Made by a program: the position numbers and the translations under genes | The notes under the pieces: model-generated | What the model saw: only the letters and a program-made list of their open reading frames with translations | Told to the model about the DNA's origin: nothing | Database searches by the model: none | Part shown: in pieces, positions 35,553 to 49,979 of the stretch | Layout of the letters: the number at the start of each line of letters is the position of its first letter | Numbering within the stretch: the stretch's first letter is position 1 | Assembly: GCA_027186245.1 (NCBI GenBank) | Contig: CP114490.1 | Span: 5,099,001-5,163,000, forward strand | Length of the DNA stretch: 64,000 bases | DNA from: Coriaria nepalensis | Lineage: Eukaryota; Streptophyta; Magnoliopsida; Cucurbitales; Coriariaceae | Reading direction: 5' to 3'

Positions 35553-38500
35553 TCAATGAGTCTCCTCGAACTACTAAATCATATGAATAAGGTTTGAACG
35601 AATTCTATTTTCGCACTTCGAATACAAGTTTCGTGCATAACATGCTAAAGATTTTTCAAGGACATGTATGCCTTTTTTTCACCTGAAACTAATTTCAATG
35701 TGCCTCTTCAAGCCACTAAACCATTTGAATGAGGTTCAAACGAATTCCATTTTCGCACATCAAACATAAATTTCGTGCATAACTTGCTAGTGATCTTTGA
35801 AGGACACTTGTGTATTTGTTTCACCTGAAAATCAAATCAATGAGTCTCCCCAAGCCATTAAACCATTTGAATGAGGTTTGAACGAATTATATTTTTGCAC
35901 ATCAAACAAAAATTTTGTCCATAACAAGATAATGATCTTTGAAAGACACGTGTGCTTTTTTTTCACCTAAAACTCATTTCAATGCATCTCTTTAAGCCAC
36001 TAACCAATTTGAATGAAGTTCAAATAAATTCTATTTTCGCACATCCAACACAAATTTCGTGCATAAATCGCTAGTGATCTTTAAAGGACACTTGTGTATT
36101 TGTTTTACCTGAAAATCATTTGAATTAGTCTCCTCATTTGAATCATTTGAATGAGGTTCGAACGAATTATATTTTCACTTTTCAAACACAAGTGTTGTGC
36201 ATAACATTCTAATGATCGTTGATGCAAACGTGTGTGTTTGTTTCACATGAAACTCAATTCAATGAGTCTCCTCAAGCCACAAAACCATTTGAATAAGTTT
36301 CGAAAGAATTCTATTCTTGCACTTTAAACATGTTTGTGCATAACATTCTAATGATTTTTGAAGCACACGTGTGCATTTGTTTCACCTGAAACTCAAATCA
36401 ATGAGTGTCCTCAAGCCACTAAATCATATGAATGAGGTTCGAACAAATTCTATTTTCGCATATCAAACACAAATTTCGTGCATAACTTGCTAGTGATCTT
36501 TAAAGGACACTTGTGCCCTTGTTTCACCCGAAAATCATTTCAATGAGTCTCCTAAAGCCACCAAACCATTTGAATGAGGTTCGAATGAATTCTATTTTCG
36601 CATTTCAAACACAAGTGTCGTGCATAATGTTCTAATGATCTTTGAAGCACACGTGTGCATTTGTTTCAGCTAAAACTCAAATCAATGAGTCTCCTAAAGC
36701 CACTAAATCATTTGAATGATGTTCGAACGAATTCTATTTTCGCACATCAAACACAAATTTCATGCATAACTTGATAGTTATTTTCGAAGGACACTTGTGT
36801 ATTTTTTTGACCTAAAAATCATTTCAATCAGTCTCCTCAAGCCACTAAACAATTTGAATGAGGTTTGAACGAATTATATTTCAAACACAAGTTTCATGCA
36901 TAACATTCTAATGATCTTTGAAGCATATGTGTGCATTTGTTTCACCTGAAACTCATTTCAAGCCTCTCTTCAAGCCACTAAATCATTTGAATGAGGTTCA
37001 AACGAATTTTATTTTCCTACATCGAACACAAATTTCGTGCATTAATGGCTAGTGATCTTCGAAGGACACCAGTGCATTTGTTTCACCTGAAAATCATATC
37101 GAAGAGTCTCTGCAAGCAACTAAACCGTTTGAATGAGGTTTGAATGAATTATATTTTCTCATTTCAAACACAAGTGTCGTGCATAACATTCTAATGATCT
37201 TTGAAGCACATGTGTGCATTTGTTTCACCTGAAACTCAAATCAATGACTCTCCTCAAGCCACTAAATCATTTGAATGAGGTTCGAACGAATTCTATTTTC
37301 GCACACCAAACACAAATTTCGTGCATAACTTGGTAGTGATCTTCGAAGGACACTTGTGCATTTTTTTCACCTGAACATCATTTCAACAAGTCTGCTTAAG
37401 CAACTAAACCAATTGAATGAAGTTCGAACAAATTCTATTTTCACACTTTAAACACAAATTTCTTCCATAACATTCGAATGATTGTTGAAGCAAATGTGTG
37501 CATTTGTCTCACATGAAACTCAATTCAATGAGTCTCCTCAAGCCACGAAATCATATGAATAAAGTTCGAACGAATTCTATTTTCGCACTTTGAACACAAG
37601 TTTCGTGCATAACATTCTAATGATCTTTGAAGGACACAAGTGCATTTATTTCACCTGAAACTCAAATTAATGAGTCTCCTCAAGCCATTAAATCATATGG
37701 ATGAGGTTCAAACGAATTCTATTTTCACATATCAAATACAAATTATGTGCATAACTTGCTAGTGATCTTTAATGGACACTAGTGCCTTTGTTTCACCCAA
37801 AAATCATTTCAATGAGTCTCATAAAGCCAGTAAACCATTTGAATGAGGTTCGAACGAATTATATTTTCACTTTTCAAACACAAGTGTTGTGCATAACATT
37901 CTAATGATCGTTGAAGCAAACGTGTGCATTTGTTTCACATGAAACTCAATTCAATGAGTCTCCTCAAGCCTCTAAACCATTTGAATAAGTTTTGAAAGAA
38001 TTCTATTCTCGCACTTTAAACACGTTTGTGCATAACATTCTAGAGATTTTTGAAGCACACGTGTGCATTTGTTTCACCTGAAACTCAAATCAATGACTCT
38101 CCTCAAGCCACTAAATCATTAGAATGAGGTTCGAACGAATTCTATTTTCGCACATCAAACAGAAATTTCGTGCATAACTTGGTAGTCATCTTCGAAGGAC
38201 ACTTGTGCATTTTTTTCACCTGAACATCATTTCAACGAGTCTGCTCAAGCCACTAAACCAATTGAATGAAGTTCGAACAAATTTTATTTTCGCACTTCAA
38301 ACACAAATTTCTCGCATAACATTCTAATGATTGTGGAAGCAAACGTATGCATTTGTTTAACATGAAACTCAATTCAATGACTCTCCTCAAGCCACGAAAT
38401 CATATGAATAAGGTTCGAACAAATTCTATTTTTGCAATTTAAACACAAGTTTCATGCATAACATTCTAATGATCTTTGAAGGACATGTGTGCATTTGTTT

Positions 38501-41500
38501 CACCTAAAACTCAAATCAATGAGTCTCCTCAAGCCACTAAATCATATGAACGAGGTTGGAACGAAATCTATTTTCGCATATCAAACACAAATTTCGTGTA
38601 TAACTTGCTAGTGATCTTTAAAGGACACTTGTGCCTTTGTTTCACCCGAAAATCATTTCAATGAGTCTCCTAAAGCCACTAAACCATTTGAATGAGGCTC
38701 GAACGAATTCTATTTTCGCATTTCAAACACAAATGTCCTGCATAATATTCTAATGATTGTTGAAGCAAATGTGTGCATTTGTTTCACATGAAACTCAATT
38801 CAATGAGTCTCCTCAAGCCATGAAATCATATGAATAAGGTTCGAACGAATTCTTTTTTCGTACTTTAAAACACAAGTTTCGTGCATAACATTCTAATGAT
38901 CTTTGAAGGACACGTGTGCATTTGTTTCACCTGAAACTTAAATCAATGAGTCTCCTCAAGCCACTAAATCATATGAACGAGGTTGGAACGAATTCTATTT
39001 TTGCATATCAAACACAAATTTCGTGCATAACTTGCTAGTGATCTTTAAAGGAAACTTGTGTCTTTGTTTCACCCGAAAATCATTTCAATGAGTCTCCTAA
39101 AGCCACTAAACCATTTGAATGAGGTTCGAATGAATTCTATTTTCGCATTTCAAACACAAGTGTCGTGCATAATATTCTAATGATCTTTGAAACACACATG
39201 TACATTTGTTTCACCTGAAACTCAAATCAATGCGTCTCCTCAAGCCACTAAATGATATGAATGAGGTTCGAACGAATTCTATTTTCGCACACCAAACACA
39301 AATTCGTGCATAACTTGCTAGTGATCTTTGAAGGACACTTGTGCATTTGTTTCACCTGAAAATCATATCAAAGAATCTCCTCAAGCAACTAAACCGTTTG
39401 AATGAGGTTCAAAGGAATTATATTTTTGCATTTCAAACACAAGTGTCGTGCATAACAGCCTAATGATCTTTGAAGCACACATGTGCATTTGTTTCACTTG
39501 AAACTCAAATCAATGACTCTCCTGAAGCCACCAAATCATTTGAATGAGATTCAAACGAATTCTATTTTCGCACATCAAACACAAATTTCGTGCATAAATT
39601 GCTAGTGATCTTTGAAGGACACTTGTGTATTTGTTTCACCAGAAAATCATTTCAATCAGTCTCCTATAGCCACTAAACCATTTGAATGAGGTTCGACCGA
39701 ATTATATTTTCGCTTTTCAAAAACAACTATCGTGCATAACATTCTAATGATCGTTGAAGCAAACGTGTGCATTTGTTTAACATGAAACTCAATTCAATGA
39801 GTCTCCTCAATCCACTAAACCATTTGAAAAAGTTCTTATAAATTATATTCTCGCACTTCAAACATGTTTCATGCCTAACATTCTAATTATCTTTGAAGCA
39901 CACGTGTCCATTTGTTTCACTTGAAACTCAAATCAATGACCCTCCTCAAGCCACTAAATCATTTGAATGAGGTTTGAACGAATTCTATTTTCGCACATCA
40001 AACACAAATTTCGTGCATAACTTGCTAGTGATCTTCGAAGGACACTTGTGCATTTTTTTCACCTGAAAAGCATTTCAATGATTCTCCTCAAGCCACTAAA
40101 CCAATTGAATGAAGTTCGAACGAATTCTATTTTCGCACTTCAATCACTAATTTCTTGCATAACATTTCAGTGATCATTGAAGCAAACGTGTGCATTTGTT
40201 TCACATGAAACTCAATTCAATGACTCTCCTCAAGTGACTAAATCATTTGAACGAGGTTCGAACGAATTCTATTTTCGCACATCAAACACAAAAATTCGTG
40301 CATAAATTGCTAGTGATCTTTGAAGGACGCTTGTGTATTTGTTTGACCTGAAAATCATTTCAATCAGTCTCCTACAGCCACTAAACCATTTGAATGAGGT
40401 TCGAACGAATTATATTTTCGCTTTTCAAACACAACTATCGTGCATAACATTCTAATGAACGTAGAAGCAAATGTGTGCATTTGTTTCACATCAAACTCAA
40501 TTCAATGAGTCTCCTCAAGCCACTAAACCATTTGAATAAGTTTCGAATGAATTCTATTCTCGCGCTTCAAACATGTTTCATGCATAACATTCTAATTATC
40601 TTTGAAGCACACATGTCCATTTGTTTCACCTAAAACTCAAATCAATGACTCTCCTCAAGTCACTAAATAATTTGAATTAAGTTCAAACGAATTCTATATT
40701 CGCACCTCGAACACAAATTTCGTGCATAACTGGCTAATTATCTATGAAAGACACTTGTGCATTTGTTTCACCTGAAAATCATTTCAATGAGTCTCCTCAA
40801 GCCACTGAACCATTGGTATAAGGTTCGAAGAAATTATATTTTCGCATTTAAAACACAAGTTTCATGCATAACATTCTAATGATATTTAAAGCATACATGT
40901 CCATTTGTTTCACCTGAAATTCATTTCAATGCATTTCTTCAAGCCACTAAACCATTTGAATGAGGTTCGAACGAATTCAATTTTTGCACATCAAACACAA
41001 ATTTCGTGCATAACTGGCTCATGATATTGGAAGGACACCTGTGCATTTGTTTCACCTGGAAGTTATTCCAATGAATCTCTTGAAGCAACTAAACCATTTG
41101 AATGAGGTTGGGACGAATTCTATTTTCCCATCTTAAATACAAGTTTCATCCACAACATGTGCTAATGATCTTTAAAGGACTGGTGAGCCTTTTTCTCACC
41201 TAAAACTCATTTCAATATGTCTCTTCAAGCCACAAAACCATTTTAATAAAGTTCGAACGAATTCTATTATCACACATCGAACACAAATTTCGTGCATAAC
41301 TTGCTATTGATGTTTGAAGGACACTTGTCCATTTGTTTTACCTGAAACTCAAATCAATGAGTCTCCTAAAGCCACTGAATCATATGAATAAGGTTTGAAT
41401 GAATTCTATTTTAACACATAAAACACAAATTTCACTCTTAACTTGCTACAGATCTTTGAAGGACACTTGTGCATTTGTTTCACCTGAAATTCATATCAAT

Positions 41501-44500
41501 GAGTCTCTTCAAGCTACTAAACCATTTGAATAAGGTTCGAACGAATTCTATTTTCGCACATCAAACACAAATTTCGTCCATAACTTGCAAGTGATCTCTG
41601 AAGGACACTTGGGCATTTGTTTCACCCTAAAATCATATCAATGAGTCTCCTCAAGCTACTAAACCATTTGAATGAGGTTTGAACGAATTCTAGTTTCACA
41701 CATCAAACACAAATTTCATGCTCAACATGCTAATGATCTTTGAAAGGCACGTCTGCTTTTGTTTCACCTAAAACTCATTTCAATGTGTCACTTTAAGCCA
41801 CTAAACCATTTGAATGAGGTTTCGAACGAATTCTACTTTTGTACATCAAACACAAATTTCGTGCATAACTTGCTAGTGATCTCGAAAGGACACTTGTGCA
41901 TCTGTTTCACCAGAAAATCATATCAATGAGTTTCCTCAAGCTACTAAACAATTTCAATGAGGTTCAACCGAATTCTATTTTCGCACATCAAACACAAATT
42001 TCGTGCATAACATGCCAATTATCTTTGAAAGACACGTGTGCCTTTGTTTCACCTAAAACTCATTTCAATGTGTCCCTTCAAGCCACTAAACCATCGGAAT
42101 GAGGTTCGAACGAATTCTATTTTCGCACATCAACCACAAATTTCATGCACAACTTGCTAGTGCTCTCTAAAGGACACTTGTGCATTTGCTTCACCTGAAA
42201 ATGACATCAATGAGTCTTCTCAAGCAACTAAACCATTTGAATAAGGTATGAATGAATTTTTTTTTCGCACATCAACCACAAATTTCTTGCATAACATGCT
42301 TATAATCTTTTAACTTAAAAATCATTTAAATGCGTCTCTTCAATCCACTAAACAATTTGAATGAAATTCAAATGAATTCTATTTTCGCACATCGAACACA
42401 AATTTCGTCCGTAAATTGCTTATGATCTTTGAAAGACATGGTGCCTTTGTTTCACCTAAAACTCATTTCAATGTGTCTCTTAAAGCTGTTAAACCATTTG
42501 AATGAGGTTCGAACGAATTCTATTTTTGCACATCAAACACAAATTTCGTGCATAACTTGCTAGTGATATCTGAAGGATACTTGTCCATTTATTTCACCTG
42601 AAAATCATATCAATGCGTCTCATCAAGCAACTAAACCATTTGAATGAGTTTCGAACAAATTCTATTTTCATACATCAAATACAAATTTTGTACATAAGAT
42701 CCGAATGATTTTTGAAAGACATGTGTGCCTTTGTTCCACCTAAAACTCATTTCAATGCGTTTCTTCAAGCCACTAAACCATTGGAATGTATTTCGAATGA
42801 ATTCTATTTTCGCACATCAAACACAAATTTCGTGCATAACTTGCTTGTGATCTCTGAAGGACACTTGTGCATTTGTTTTATGTAAAAATCATATCAACGA
42901 GTTTCCTCAAGCTACTAAACCATTTGAATAAGGTTCGAACGAATTCTATTTTCGCACATCAAACACAAATTTCGTGCATAACTTCGTAGAGATCTCTGAA
43001 GGACACTTGTGCCTTTGTTTCACCTGAAAATCATATCAATGAGTCTTCTCAAGCTACTAAACAATTTGAATGAGGTTCAAACGAATTATATTTTCGCACA
43101 TCAAACAAAAATTTTGTGTATAACATGCTAATGATCTTTGAAAGACACGTGTGCCTTTGTTTCACCTAAAACTCATTTCAATGTGTCCCTCCAAGCCACT
43201 AAACCATTGGAATGAGGTTCGAACGAATTCTATTTTCGCACATCAAACACAAATTTCGTGCAGAACTTGCTTGTGATCTCTGAAGGACACTTGTTTGTTT
43301 TATTTCAAAATTCTATCAATGTGTCTCCTCAAGGCACTAAACCATTTGAAGGAAGTTCGAACGAATTCTATTTTCGCACATCGAACACAAATTTCGTTCA
43401 TAACTTGCTAGTGATCTCCAAAGGACACTTGTGCATTTGTTTTATCTGAAAATCATACCAATGAGTGTCCTTAAGGCACTAAAACACTTGAATGAAGTTC
43501 GAACGAATTCTATTTTCGCACATCGAATACTAACTTCGTCCATAACTTGCTAGTGATCTCTGAAGGACACTTGTGCAGTTGTTTTGCCTGAAAATCATAT
43601 CAATGAGTCTCCTCAAGCTACTAAACCATTTGAATAAAGTTTGAACAAATTCTATTTTCGCAAATAAAACACAAATTTCGTGCATAACATGCTAATGATC
43701 TTTGAAAGATACGTGTGCCTTTGTTTCACCTAAAACTCATTTCAATGTGTCTCTTCAAGCAACTAAACCATTTGAATGAGGTTCGAACGAATTCTATTTT
43801 CGCAAATCAAACACGAATTTCGTGCATAATACCCTAATGATCTTTGAAAGACACGTGTGCCTTTGTTTCACATAAAACTCATTTCAATGTGTCTCTTCAA
43901 GCTACTAAACCATTTTCATGATGTTGGAATGAATTCTATTTTCACACATCAAACACAAATTTCGTGCAGAATTTTCTAGTGATCTCCGAGAACACTTGTG
44001 CATTTGTTTCACCTAAAAATTATATCAATGAGTCTGCTCAAGCTACTAAACCATTTGAATGAGGTTCGAATGAATTCTATTTTCGCACATGAAACACATA
44101 TTTCGTGCATAACATGCTAATGATCTTTTAAAGACACGTGTGCCTTTGTTTTACCTAAAACTCATTTCAATGTGTCTCTTCAAGCTACTAAACAATTTGA
44201 ATGAGCTCTGAACGAATTCTATTTTCGCACATTAAATACCAATTTCATGCATAATATTCTAAAAATCTTTGAAAGACACGTGTGCCTTTTCTTAACCTAA
44301 AAAGCATTTAAATGCATCTCTTCAATCCACTAAAAAATTTGAATGAAGTTCAAATGAATTCTATTTTCGCACATCGAACACAAATTTCATCCATAAATTG
44401 CTTATGATCTTTGAAAGACACGTGTGCCTTTGTTTCACCTAAAACTCATTTCAATGTGTCTCTTAAAGCCGCTAAACCATTTGAATGAGTTTCGAACGAA

Positions 44501-46283
44501 TTCTATTTTCGCACATCAAACACAAATTTAGGGCATAACTTACTACTAGTGATCTCCGAAGGACACTTGTCTACTTGGTTCACCTGAAAATCATATCAAT
44601 ACGTCTCATCAAGCCGCTAAACAATTTGAATGAGTTTCGAACAAATTCTATTTTCATACATCAAACACAAATTTTGTGCATAGCAGGCTAATGATTTTTG
44701 AAAGAAAGGTGTGCTTTTGTTCCACCTAAAACTCATTTCAATGTGTCTATTCAAGCCACTAAACCATTTGAATGTAGTTTGAACGAATTCTATTTTCGCA
44801 CATCAAACACAAATTGGGTGCATAACATGCTTGTGATCTTTGAAGGACACTTGTGCATTTGTTTTATCTGAAAATCATATCAATGAGTCTCGTGAAGACA
44901 CTAAACCATTTGAATGAAGTTCGAACGAATTCTATTTTCGCACATAGAACACAAATTTCGTGCATAACTTGCTAGTGATCTCTGAAGGACACTTGTGCAG
45001 TTGTTTTGCCTGAAAATCATATCAATGAGTCTCCTCAAGCTACTAAACCATTTCAATAAAGTTTGAACAAATTATATTTTCGCACATCGAACACAAATTT
45101 CGTCCATAACTTGCTAGTGATATCTGAAGGACACTTGTGTAGTTGTTTTTCCTGAAAATCATATCAACGAGTCTCCTCAAGCTACTAAACCATTTGAATA
45201 AGGTTCGAACGAATTCTATTTTCGCACATCAAACACAAATTTCGTGCATAACTTGCTAGTGATATCTAAAGGACACTTGTGCATTTGTTTCACCTGAAAA
45301 TCATATCAATGAGTCTCCTCAAGCTACTAAACAATTTGAATGAGGTTCGAACGAATTATATTTTCGCACATCAAACAAAAATTTGGTACATAACATGCTA
45401 ATGATCTTTGAAAGACACGTGTGCCTTTGTTTCACATAAAACTCATTTCAATGTGTCCCTCCAAGCCACTAAACCATTGGAATGAAGTTCGAACGAATTC
45501 TATTTTGGCACATCAAACCCAAATTTCGTGCATAAATTGCTTGTGATCTCTGAAGGACACTTGTGCATTTGTTTTATCTGAAAATCATATCAATGTGTCC
45601 CCTCAAGGCACTAAACCATTTGAAGGAAGTTCGAACGAATTCTATTTTCGCACATCGAACACAAATTCCGTTCATAACTTGCTTGTGATCACTGAAGGAC
45701 ACTTGGGCATTTCTTTTATCTAAAAATCATAGCAATGTGTCTCCTCAAGGCAATAAACCATTTGAATGAAGTTCGAACTAATTTTATTTTCGCACATCGA
45801 ACACAAATTTCATCCATAAATTGCTAATGATCTTTGGAAGACACTTGTGCAGTTGTTGTGCCTGAAAATCATATCAATGAGTCTCCTCAAGCTACTAAAT
45901 CATTTGAAAAAAGGTTGAACCAATTCTATTTTCGCAAATAAAACACAAATTTCGTGCATAATATGCTAATGATCTTTGAAAGACACGTGTGCCTTTGTTT
46001 CACCTAAAACTGATTTCAATGTGTCTCTTCAAGCAACTGAACCATTTGAATGAGGTTCGAACGAATTCTATTTTCGCACATCAAGCACGAATTTCGTGCA
46101 TAATATGCTAATGATCTTTGAAAGACACATGTGCCTTTGTTTCACCTAAAACTCATTTCATTGTGTTTCTTCAAGCTAGTAAACAATTATATTGAGGTTC
46201 GAATGAATTCTATTTTCGCACATCAAACACAAATTTCGTGCAGAATTTGCTAGTGAGCTCTAAAGGAAACTTGTGCATTTGTT

Positions 46284-46851
46284 TCACCTGAAAATCATAT
46301 CAATGAGTCTCCTCAAGCTACTAAACAATTTGAATGAGGTTCGAACGAATTATATTTTCGCACATCAAACAAAAATTCATGCATAACATGCAAATGATCT
46401 TTGAAAAACACGTGTGCCTTTGTTTCACCTAAAACTCATTTCATTGCGTCTCATCAAGCCGCTAAACCATTTGAATGAGTTTCGAACGAATTCTATTTTC
46501 GCACATCAAACACAAATTTCGTGCATAACTTGCTAGTGATCTCTGAAGGACACTTGTGCATTTGTTTCACCTGAAAATCATATCAATGAGTCTCCTCAAG
46601 CTACTAAACAATTTGAATGAGGTTCGAACGAATTATATTTTCGCACATCAAACAAAAATTCATGCATAACATGCTAATGATCTTTGAAAAACACGTGTGC
46701 CTTTGTTTCACCTGAAACTCATTTCATTGCGTCTCATCAAGCCGCTAAACCATTTGAATGAGTTTCGAACGAATTCTATTTTCGCACATCAAACACAAAT
46801 TTCGTGCATAACATGCTAATGATTTTTGAAAGACAGGTGTGCTTTTGTTCC
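46284..46851. repeat. Recently duplicated satellite dimer (284-bp unit, two copies)
   Basis: The 284 bp from about 46,284 recur from about 46,568 with only a few differences. Both share the rare features AAAAATTCATGCATAAC, GAAAAACACGTGTGCC and TCATTGCGTCTCATCAAGCC. This is the closest adjacent dimer pair I noticed. Confidence 0.8.
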
Positions 46852-48059
46852 ACCTAAAACTCATTTCAACGTGTTTCTTCAGGCCACTAAACCATTTGAG
46901 TGTGGTTTGAACGAATTCTATTTTCGCACATCAAACACAAATTGGGTGCATAACTTGCTTGTGATCACTAAAGGACACTTGGGCATTTGTTTTATCTGAA
47001 AATCATAGCAATGTGTCTCCTCAAGGCACTAAACCATTTGAATGAAGTTCGAACGAATTCTATTTTCGCACATCGAACACAAATTTCATCCATAAATTGC
47101 AAATGATCTGTGCAGGACACTTGTGCAGTTGTTTTGCCTGAAAATCATATCAATGAGTCTCCTCAAGCTACTAAATCATTTGAATAAAGTTTGAACCAAT
47201 TCTATTTTCGCAAATAAAACATAAATTTCGTGCATAATATGCTAATGATCTTTGAAAGACACGTGTGCCTTTGTTTCACCTAAAACTCATTTCAATGTGT
47301 CTCTTCAAGCAACTAAACCATTTGAATGAGGTTCGAACAAATTCTATTTTCGCACATCAAACACGAATTTCGTGCATAATAGGCTAATGATCCTTGAAAG
47401 ACACGTGTGCTTTTGTTTCACCTAAAACTCATTTAATTGTGTTTCTTCAAGCTATTAAACAATTATATTGAGGTTCAAATGAATTCTAGTTTCGCACATC
47501 AAGCACAAATTTCGTGCAGAATTTGCTAGTGATCTCCGAAGAACACTTATGCATTTGTTTCACCGGAAAATCATATCAATGAGTCACCTAAAGCTACTAA
47601 ACCATTTGAATGAGGTTCGAACGAATTTTATTTTTCGCACATCAAACACATATTTCGTGCATAACATGCTAATAATCTTTGAAAGACACGTGTGCCTTTC
47701 TTTACCTAAAACTCATTCCAACGTGTCTCTTCAAGCTACTAAACAATTTGAATGAGGTCTGAACGAATTCTATTTTCGCACATCAAATACCAATTTCATG
47801 CATAACATGCTAATAATCTTTGAAGACACGTGTGGCTTTTTTTAACCTAAAAAGCATTTAAATGCATCTCTTCAATCCACTAAAAAATTTGAATGAAGTT
47901 CAAATGAATTCTATTTTCGCACATCGAACACAAATTTCATCCATAGATTTCTTATGATCTTTGAAAGACACATGTGCCTTTGTTTCACCTAAAACTCATT
48001 TCAATGTGTCTCTTAAAGCCGCTAAACCATTTGAATGAGTTTCGAACGAATTCTTTTTT

Positions 48060-49560
48060 TGCACATCAAACACAAATTTAGGGCATAACTTACTACTAGT
48101 GATCTCTGAAGGACACTTGTCTGTTTGTTTCACCTGAAAATCATATTAATGCGTCTCATCAAGCCGCTAAACCATTTGAATGATCTCTGAAGGACACTTG
48201 TGCATTTGTTTTATCAGAAAGTCATATCAATGAGTCTCTTGAAGGCACCAAAACATTTGAATGAAGTTCGAACGAATTCTATTTTCGCACATCGAACAGA
48301 AATTTCCTGCATAACTTGCTGGTGATCTCTAAAGGACACTTGTGCAGTTGTTTTGCCTGAAAATCATATCAATGAGTCTCCTCAAGCTACTAAACCATTT
48401 CAATAAAGTTTGAACAAATTATATTTTCGCACATCCAACACAAATTTCGTGCATAACTTGCTAGTGATCTCTGAAGGACACTTGTGTAGTTGTTTTTCCT
48501 GAAAATCATATCAACGAGTCTCCTCAAGCTACTAAACTATTTGAATAAGGTTCGAACGAATTCTATTTTCATACAACAAACACAAATTTCGTGCATAACT
48601 TGCTAGTGATCTCTGTAGGACACTTGTGCATTTGTTTCACTTGAAAATCATATCAATGAGTCTCCTCAAGCTACTAAACAATTTGAATGAGGTTCGAACG
48701 AATTATACTTTCGCACATCAAACAAAAATTTTGTGCATAACTTGCTAGTGATCTCTGAAGGACACTTGTGTAGTTGTTTTTCCTTAAAATAATATAACCG
48801 AGTCTCCTCAAGCCACTAAATCATTGGAATGAGGTTCGAACGAATTCTATTTTCGCACATCAAACACAAATTTCGTGCATAACTTGCTAGTGATCTCTGT
48901 AGGACACTTGTGCATTTTTTTCACCTGAAAATCATAACAATGAGTGTCCTCAAGCTACTAAACAATTTGAATGAGGTTCGAACGAATCATATTTTCACAC
49001 ATCAAACAAAAATATCGTGCATAACATGCAAATAATCTTTGAAAGACACGTGTGCCTTTGTTTTACATAAAACTCATTTCAATGTGTCTCTTCAAGCTAC
49101 TAAACAATTTGAATGAGGTCTGAACGAATTCTATTTTCGCACATCAAATACCAATTTCATGCTTAACATGCTAATAATCTTTGAAAGACACGTGTGCCTT
49201 TTTTTAAACCTAAAAAGCATTTATATGCATCTCTTTAATCCACTAAAAAATTTGAATGAAGTTCAAATGAATTCTATTTACGCACATCGAACACAAGTTT
49301 CATCCATAAATTGCTTATGATCTTTGAAAGACACGTGTGCCTTTGTTTCACCTGAAACTCATTTCAATGTGTCTCTTAAACACCCTAAACCATTTGAATG
49401 AGTTTCGAACGAATTCTATTTTCGCACATCAAACACAAATTTAGGGCATAACTTACTACTAGTGATCTCTGAAGGACACTTGTCTGTTTGTTTCACCTGA
49501 AAATTATATCAATGCGTCTCATCAGGCCGCTAAACCATTTGAATGATCTTTGAAGGACAC
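48060..49560. repeat. ~1,360-bp satellite block duplicated with a shared deleted monomer
   Basis: At about 48,181 and 49,545 a monomer lacks 61 bp: CATTTGAATGA joins directly to TCTCTGAAGG or TCTTTGAAGG, with TGA as microhomology. Both are preceded by the same TTTAGGGCATAAC variant monomer (48,074 and 49,439) and by the AAAAAGCATTTA variant (47,854 and 49,213). Shifts of about 1,359-1,365 bp equal nine full monomers plus the 81-bp deleted one. Confidence 0.8.
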
Positions 49561-49979
49561 TTGTGCATTTGTTTTATCTGAATATCATATAATGAGTCTC
49601 TTGAAGGCACTAAACCATTTGAAAGAAGTTCGAATGAATTCTATTTTCGCACATCGAACACAAATTTCGTGCATAACTTGCTAGTGATCTCTGAAGGACA
49701 CTTGTGCAGTTGTTTTGCCTGAAAATCATATCAATGAGTCTCCTCAAGCTACTAAACCATTTCAGTAAAGTTTGAACAAATTATATATTCGCATATCCAA
49801 CACAAATTTCGTGCATAACTTGCTAGTGATCTCTGAAGGACATTTGTGTAGTTGTTTTTCCTGATAATCATATCAACGAGTCTCCTCAAGCTACTAAACA
49901 ATTTGAATCAGGTTCGAACGAATTCTATTTTCACACATCAAACACAAATTTCGTGCATAACTTGCTAGTGATCTCTGAA

